A stretch of 64,000 bases of DNA, taken from assembly GCA_949358305.1 (NCBI GenBank), contig OX442321.1, forward strand, positions 7,899,605 to 7,963,604. The letters run 5' to 3'. Under the pieces are notes generated by a model. That model did no database searches, was not told where the DNA came from, and saw only the letters and a list, made by a program, of their open reading frames with translations. Source of the DNA: Strigamia acuminata. Taxonomy: Eukaryota; Arthropoda; Chilopoda; Geophilomorpha; Linotaeniidae. The translations under genes and the position numbers were made by a program. Of this stretch, positions 58,101 to 64,000 are shown one piece after another (positions within the stretch are counted from its first letter, which is position 1; each line of letters starts with the position of its first letter).

Positions 58101-59815
58101 GCAGCCTTTGCAGGGCCCCTAAACACAAATTTTTTTGCCCCGCCCAAAAAAATCTAATCTTAAAAAATCTAAAAAATACACTTATTATTATCTCTTTGCA
58201 TATAATAAATATAAATACATATGCGACAAAGACATCAAAACATTTTTTAAAATATTTTGACGGTGGAAAAAATATTTTAGACATTTTCGCTAAACGGAAC
58301 TTAATCTCATCATCAATAACATCCGCGCAGTCAAACCGAATTAGAGATAGAAAAATCAGCCAGCCGTCAATTTGTCAAAAACCAGAAGTGACATCAACTG
58401 ATGACACAAACTAGACAAGACCTTTTACACCATGCCATTTAATTCGGGTCGATTTTTTCACAAAAATGTCAATTAAAGCGAGTCAAACTCGTGGATTAGA
58501 ATGAAGATGGGAGGAATTTATTTCTCCCATACAAAAAAAAAAAACACTAAAAAAAAAACATAAATAATGAGTTTAATTAGTGAGGGGGTGCTAATCGTGG
58601 GCCCTGCCAGTTCCAATCGGCTATTTTTCATTTTCCCCCCTCCCATCAACATTATCAGCGTCCAGTGTTTATCACTTTCAAAACCAGTGAATGGAAGTCC
58701 CAAAAATTAAAAATTACAAATAAAAACCTTAAAAAAATATTCCATCAGACCAAAAATTGAAATATCATCGGAATTACGTTGCAAAATGAAGCGAAAAGTG
58801 CGAATTACATCAAAAATTGCACGAATTCGAATAGAAGTTAGGTGTGAGTGATGATTGTGGGCGTATTTGGATGAGTGTGTTGGGTGTTATTTAATTTATT
58901 GGCTCATCTGTGTGTAAACTAAATGGTGAATTAGGCACACTGGAATTCCAATTGGCATCTTCCAGCCCCCTGCTAGCACCTGGAACTGGATTCCGGGCCA
59001 ATTCTAATCAAGCGGGGGAAACGTGATTTATTCCCTTACCCAAAAAAAAAAAAAAAAAAAAAGAAAGAAAGAAAAACGCGCCAACGCTAAGAAAAGAGAC
59101 CACGAATTGAATATTTCCCTCGGAAACTATTTAAAAAAAAAATTAAAATGATTTAATCCTTTCAAAGATAAATGGCAATAAGCAATTACAATTTGTTTAC
59201 ATATTGAACAAGTGCAATGCATCACGGGTGGGTTATCAGCCATATTTATCTGCGTGATTATAATTCCAGAGCAAGACAATTGATGATCGTTCGGCAGCTG
59301 ACCTCTGCGTCCACCTCAATTGGCCTCCAATTAGATGAGAAGAGGGAGGTGGTGGAGAGCTTTTTTTAAGATGGCGCCCACTTTTTGATGGATAACTTGT
59401 CGATCACGGAGCAGATAGGGAGGAGGATGGAAAATCAACATTGACTCAACTGTATAATTAAAATAATAGAGGCCAAGATCAAAATTTCACTTGCTAGGGG
59501 GACAGGTGGATGAGACCTTAATTTTAAATGGGATAGTCCGCACCGAGTCCCATCATGGGTGGGCCCCAATAACATTCACGTCGGAATGCTCCCACATAAC
59601 CTCCAATTATTTCATTATTATCAAAAACTCGAGAAATGAAAAATTGCAATGACGAGGAGCAAAAAGCCTAATTATCTTGTCCGCATCTAATTGGTAACAA
59701 TTATACAAACAATCTTGATAAATGCGTCCAAAATTTAATTTTTCGTGTATTTACACCGTGTTTTTAATAAGAGAAACCACAGGGAGCGGAAATCAGGCTT
59801 AAAATCGACTTTTTC
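55200..59815. other. Noncoding flank, candidate enhancer area
   Basis: No coding exon is supported. Sequence complexity rises at about 57140-57330 and 59150-59350, where TAATTA/AATTAATTG homeodomain-type sites, TGTTTAC (forkhead-type) and TTATCT (GATA-type) motifs are found. Such motifs are common by chance, so enhancer function is only a possibility. A single mobile-element end resembling 62495 (CCGGATTTAGGTATTGC) lies at 58084. Confidence 0.3.
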
Positions 59816-59821
59816 TTAATA

Positions 59822-60250
59822 CTACATTAAGTCCCCGACATTATAAACGAGTTCGTAAGTCCAGCAAAGGTGCACAAGAATTAAAACATTTTTAATCCCA
59901 ATTCCGTTTTTTGATCCAATAGCAAAGACATGGATAATAGCGTAACACGTGTAACAACATTCTGACATGAGTGTTTGTATGTTTTTCGTTATGTTGCGAA
60001 AGCAATGTAGTCGAGAACAGAATATCTGGACGTCAACAATATTGCTTGTCTCGGGATTCCAAATTCTATATCCCTTTGTTGCACGTGAATATCCCAAAAA
60101 GACACCTTCCCAAGCATGAGGATCCATCTTTCGACTAATAAGCACGCTTCTTCTCATTTTGGCCGTACCATATAAATGGTTTCCTTCAGTTCTCCATGCA
60201 AAAATGCAGTTTTTACATCATGTTGAGTCAATGTTGTCTCAAGATATTTT
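59822..60250 (-). pseudogene. Rearranged Copia-type retrotransposon pol fragment
   Basis: On the minus strand two pol pieces are readable. 60240-60162 gives QHDVKTAFLHGELKETIYM, the start of a Copia reverse transcriptase. 60157-59822 begins with KMDPHAWEGVFLGYS, the end of a Copia integrase, and decays into unrelated codons. In intact elements the integrase end precedes the reverse transcriptase, so the order here is inverted. The two pieces are in different frames and separated by a stop, so nothing functional remains. Confidence 0.7.
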
Positions 60251-60360
60251 TTTAATTAGAAATTAATAAAGGTAGCCTACATATTAATCAGAATTTTTAA
60301 TCTTACTACTGACAAACTACGCAAACTTATGCGCTGCCACAAAATTTGAAGTTCGTATAT

Positions 60361-62490
60361 CTTATATGTAAGGGACTCCCTGAGTTGTAGAGCACACACA
60401 CCCTGCACTTTGTTGTAACCAAACAAATGTTTTGCTATGCCCAATCTTTGCTTTAAAGTCTATATTTTACCTCTTTTACTCGCAACCCCAACTTTTTCGC
60501 TGCCCCTCGCCAAAATAGACACATAATAGCGTCTTTTTTCATTGATACCAACCCTAAGTGCAGTGGTTAAACGTGTATCAGCTCGTCACTGTCCCGTCCT
60601 AACTTCTCTACCATGTTGTTATTTTAATCACCGATTCCACCTCCTTCATGCAGGTTCCATTCATTTCCCGCAGATATAATTTTAGGCCCGTGATGAAGAC
60701 ACGCTGCCTATAATTGCACTCAACTGCCAATTTCGACTTGCTCCACAAAGAATCTTAATTTTATTACTCCTCTCTGATATTTTTCTTTCAAAATAAAAAA
60801 AAAATACTTTTTTTTTTTACAATTTTTTCCCGTATTATTATTATTAAATAATTCAGTGGGTGCTGCAATTTGACAGCACTAATTTCCCTCAATTTTATGC
60901 AAATTATATCCTTTTAATTCGCCATCCGAGGAAGAAAATTAATTTGATTTTTGCTATCGTCAATTGAGGTCAATTTAGATTCAATTCAATGCAAATTATC
61001 ATTTTTTTCATTAACTCAATTAATAACATGTTAGAAGCTTTAATTTAAGCGAGCTGACAGAGGTTGAACCTTCGCTTCACAAATATTCGAGCTCACCTTG
61101 GGCAACAAACGTGACCGAAGGAATTTTTCAACGCAGGTTGTCATTAGTCCCTATTTGCTATCATTTGATTGAACTGCTCCAACATTTCCAGGTCACTAAA
61201 AAGCCCTTATGTAATTGTAAGGGCTCAAATATTTCATTTGCTTTTTTTTCATTCTTTTTTTTTAAATCTTTCTTTGTTAATGCTTATAATTTCGCTTTTC
61301 TCTCCCGATATTACGTGGAATTCCAAATGAAATGGAATCTCTTTGTCTACTTTTGGATTCCCTAATCAATTGACAACTCAATTTATTAAACAACAAAAGA
61401 AAAACGCGCCAAACTATGCACGTGTGTGAGATTGTTTCATTTTTGTGTCTGTTTACAAGCTTTTGGGGTTATTAAATTCTTTAATTTTTATCCAATCAAC
61501 GAATTATCCAATTATGAGTGGTGGATGCACACACACACGATAAAAAATGACAATTAGACTCACTTGTGGATTCAGGTTGATTACCCTTTTCATTTAATTC
61601 ACGTTTTTTGGTTCGAAAACACATTGAAATGTATTTTGCGCTTGCCCACTGAAACCAGACAAAACCGGGCGCCATTTTTGCAGCTAAATCGAGCCAGGCA
61701 GTTTAAATACGTTGTTTAAAATGCTGTTTAGTCTAAATTACTAAAACCAGCAAAATCAAAACGCAGCTATTGAAAATGTGGGTGAACCGAAACCTATACT
61801 TTCCATTTTCCTCGTTTCTTTGATAAATCGAGCACGTTTGAAAGCGAACAGACAAGAAAGCCTGTATTTAACTCGAACATTATAATATCATTCACTCAAA
61901 CTGTATTCCAGTAACTTCACAGTAACTCCCATCACTCAAATCAAATTCAATCCTGTTTTTTAACGAGCGAGGCGAGCACGAGGCCTTGATGCTTGCGATA
62001 TTCGAACCAGACCCGTTATGCACAAGCACATAAAAGGAAAGAGAGGAAAAATGTGTCCGGCACTCAAAAGCCTCAAGTAAATGAGCGCCTTTCACTTGAT
62101 TGTCCGTCAAGTGGAGTGAGCAAGCTATCATTAAAGCCCGAGTCAGGGATTTGTTTACATTTCGCTTTGGCCAAAGCCAAATTCCAACTGACAGGTCACC
62201 ATCACGGGCCCGCTATTACCGCATTACGTCCATGACAACAAAACGCTCGCAACAAGCCACGCTTAATTTAATAAGGCCCGTACCGGGTGACCACCCACGA
62301 CGCACAAACGTCAAAAGGAAAGCCAAGGAAATCTCGCCGAATTACAACCGACGCCTTCACTTGACAGTAGCTGGAATCGCAAAGCCGTTTAGACTGAACT
62401 ACATTTTTAAAACAAGTTACTGGTGTGCCATTTTCAATTTTTCACATTTTGGTGTTGTTGATACGAAACGGCAGCCAATTTAGTCTGTGC
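60361..62490. other. Noncoding, nothing recognised
   Basis: AT-rich sequence. Open frames at 61111-61365 and 61892-62483 show no family similarity. Confidence 0.5.
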
Positions 62491-62494
62491 CATC

Positions 62495-62952
62495 CAGGGC
62501 CGGACTTAGGTATTGCGTAAACCCTGGATATGTATGTGGAATAAAATTTAGTTTACGCACGTAAAATATGCACTAAAAATTCCATTTTATGCGATAAAAA
62601 CATAAAAATATGGACTAAAAATTCCATTTTTGGTGAAAAAAGTAAAATCATTCACTAAAAAAATTAAAATATTTATATTTTTCTATTTTTTTGTTTTATT
62701 ATTTGTTTATTTCACACATTTCATGACTTCCCCTGGTGTCTGTTTTTTGGCGAAGTCGTCAATTTGCCAAACGAAAATCATATACTTAATGAAATGTACA
62801 CGATACATTTCTTTAAAAAGGCAAAAATCGCCATTTTTCTTCGGAAAAATGGCGATTTATGCATTTATAGCCAATTTTGGGTTTTTATGGAATAAAAATA
62901 TTTCTTCTGCATTTATGCATTTATCCGGACCCCATACGTAAGTCCGGCCCTG
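62495..62952. mobile_element. hAT-type nonautonomous element with 8-bp target duplication
   Basis: Ends CAGGGCCGGACTTAGGTA and, inverted, CAGGGCCGGACTTACGTA. Flanks GTGCCATC (62487-62494) and GTGCCACC (62953-62960) form an 8-bp duplication with one mismatch, the length made by hAT elements. Interior is AT-rich without a transposase. Confidence 0.75.
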
Positions 62953-62964
62953 GTGCCACCAAGT

Positions 62965-63360
62965 TTAGAGAACTCATCTAGGTTCAACTTTACGGAATCC
63001 GAGCCATTTTGTTTTTTCATCCAGAAATTTGGTAGGCGGGACATAAAGACCATTAATTTTCTAGATTAATTACCATGAATTTCCTGCATTGAAAAAACCT
63101 TTATATAGTATTGCGAAAACACAAGGTCAGTTGTGAAGTTTAAATGGCTATGTTTTTTCAATTTGTCGGTTTGGTTGTCCAAGAACATTTCAGTTCGTGA
63201 GTCTGTCCGGTGTAATTTAATTGATATAGAGCACCCGTCCAGTACACGGGGCTCTGGGTTCGATTTCCGGCTCAGGACCCCTCGGAATCCGACCCGTTTC
63301 GTCTTTTCGACCGGAAATTTGAGAGGCGAGACATAAAAACCATTAATTTTCCAGATATTC
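62965..63360. repeat. Two tandem copies of a tRNA-like/SINE repeat
   Basis: Copy 1 (about 62975-63065) and copy 2 (about 63235-63355) share CGGAATCCGA, then GAAATTTG, GGCG-GACATAAA and ACCATTAATTTTC. Copy 2 retains a B-box-like GGGTTCGATTTCC at its head. Confidence 0.55.
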
Positions 63361-63440
63361 AAGTTTTAGACAACTGTAATTTAAAACACATAATTTCTAG
63401 ATTTATTGCAGTTAAACAAATTTTGTTACTTAAATTGTTG

Positions 63441-63678
63441 TTCAACCACAGACCTAAATACTACTGGACTGGGTTAACATAAAACAAGTGTTTACTCGAT
63501 GAAGTACACGAGTCGAACTGTGTTCGAAAATCACAACATTACATGAGCGCATGCAATACACACGTTTTCAACATAATGATAACGTAAAACTAACAAGTCT
63601 TACCACTAACTATAAGCATACGCTTCTTACCCACAATACCTCAGTTCGCAGTCTAATGTATTTAGGTCTGTGGTTCAA
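63441..63678. mobile_element. Foldback element with about 30-bp inverted ends
   Basis: TTCAACCACAGACCTAAATA at 63441 recurs inverted at 63649-63678 with a few mismatches. About 240 bp in total, AT-rich, no ORF, target duplication unclear. Confidence 0.55.
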
Positions 63679-64000
63679 TATATGTATTTAGACTGATGTT
63701 GTATAAATGACGATCTGCAATATGCATTTAGACTGTTTTAAATCAAATAAACTAGACGAAAAGCAAGAATAAATCCTGTTTTTAATGTGGAAACTTTCCT
63801 CGACGTTTACGACTCAAATTACAGAATAAATTTTCATGGTTATTAAGCAACCATAAACAATTAGGTACCAGAGATTATGCAGATTTGTTTTCCTCACATA
63901 TAAACACAGTAATTATGATAATAAAATCCACTAAATGACATCATTCCACTGCGATAACCAAAACTGATAATTATTTCAAAATCTTTTCAAGGACCAAAAA

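Noticed and set aside
61892-62483. Open frames on both strands near 62 kb
   Set aside because: No similarity to a family and no gene structure around them.

Overview
The window is nuclear DNA from an animal, most likely an arthropod. It is AT-rich, and its genes carry many spliceosomal introns with a mode near 60 nt. Best-matching protein families are angiomotin, GCC185/GCC2, HOP2, myosin VIIa (crinkled), dCMP deaminase, a UCP5/KMCP1-type mitochondrial carrier (Bmcp) and the aristaless homeodomain protein. Angiomotin is present, although it is reported lost in Drosophila, and two introns carry minor-spliceosome (U12) signals, so a drosophilid is unlikely. I cannot place the order. All exon models were read by eye from reading frame, splice signals and family similarity; none has been checked by alignment or RNA.

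Layout. 1-9.3 kb is gene-dense: angiomotin (-) and GCC185 (+) are head to head over a short shared promoter region, and GCC185 and HOP2 (-) are tail to tail 142 bp apart. 10.9-21.9 kb holds a complete myosin VIIa gene (+, 32 coding exons, about 2171 aa) with one AT-AC U12 intron. 22.8-32.1 kb is a segmental duplication with three dCMP deaminase copies (-): two look intact and the third is decaying. Between copies A and B lies a nest of tRNA-derived repeats, a 58-bp near-perfect hairpin, minisatellites and MITEs. 32.2-32.7 kb holds a short unrecognised two-exon gene. 34.1-36.0 kb is the Bmcp carrier (-), with a second U12 intron and a pair of 61-nt exons that appear mutually exclusive. 36.8-49.2 kb is aristaless (+), with two candidate first exons; the distal one encodes an EH1-like repressor motif. 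49.3-64 kb has no protein-coding gene I can support. It is AT-rich flank with MITEs, minisatellites, a rearranged Copia fragment and tRNA-like repeats, and may hold aristaless enhancers.

Functionally the genes are unrelated housekeeping and developmental loci: junction/Hippo scaffold, trans-Golgi tether, meiotic recombination factor, actin-bundle motor, nucleotide salvage, mitochondrial transport and a patterning transcription factor. The points most worth checking are the two U12 introns, the mutually exclusive carrier exons, the one-nucleotide intron slide in the decaying dCMP deaminase, and the alternative aristaless N-terminus.
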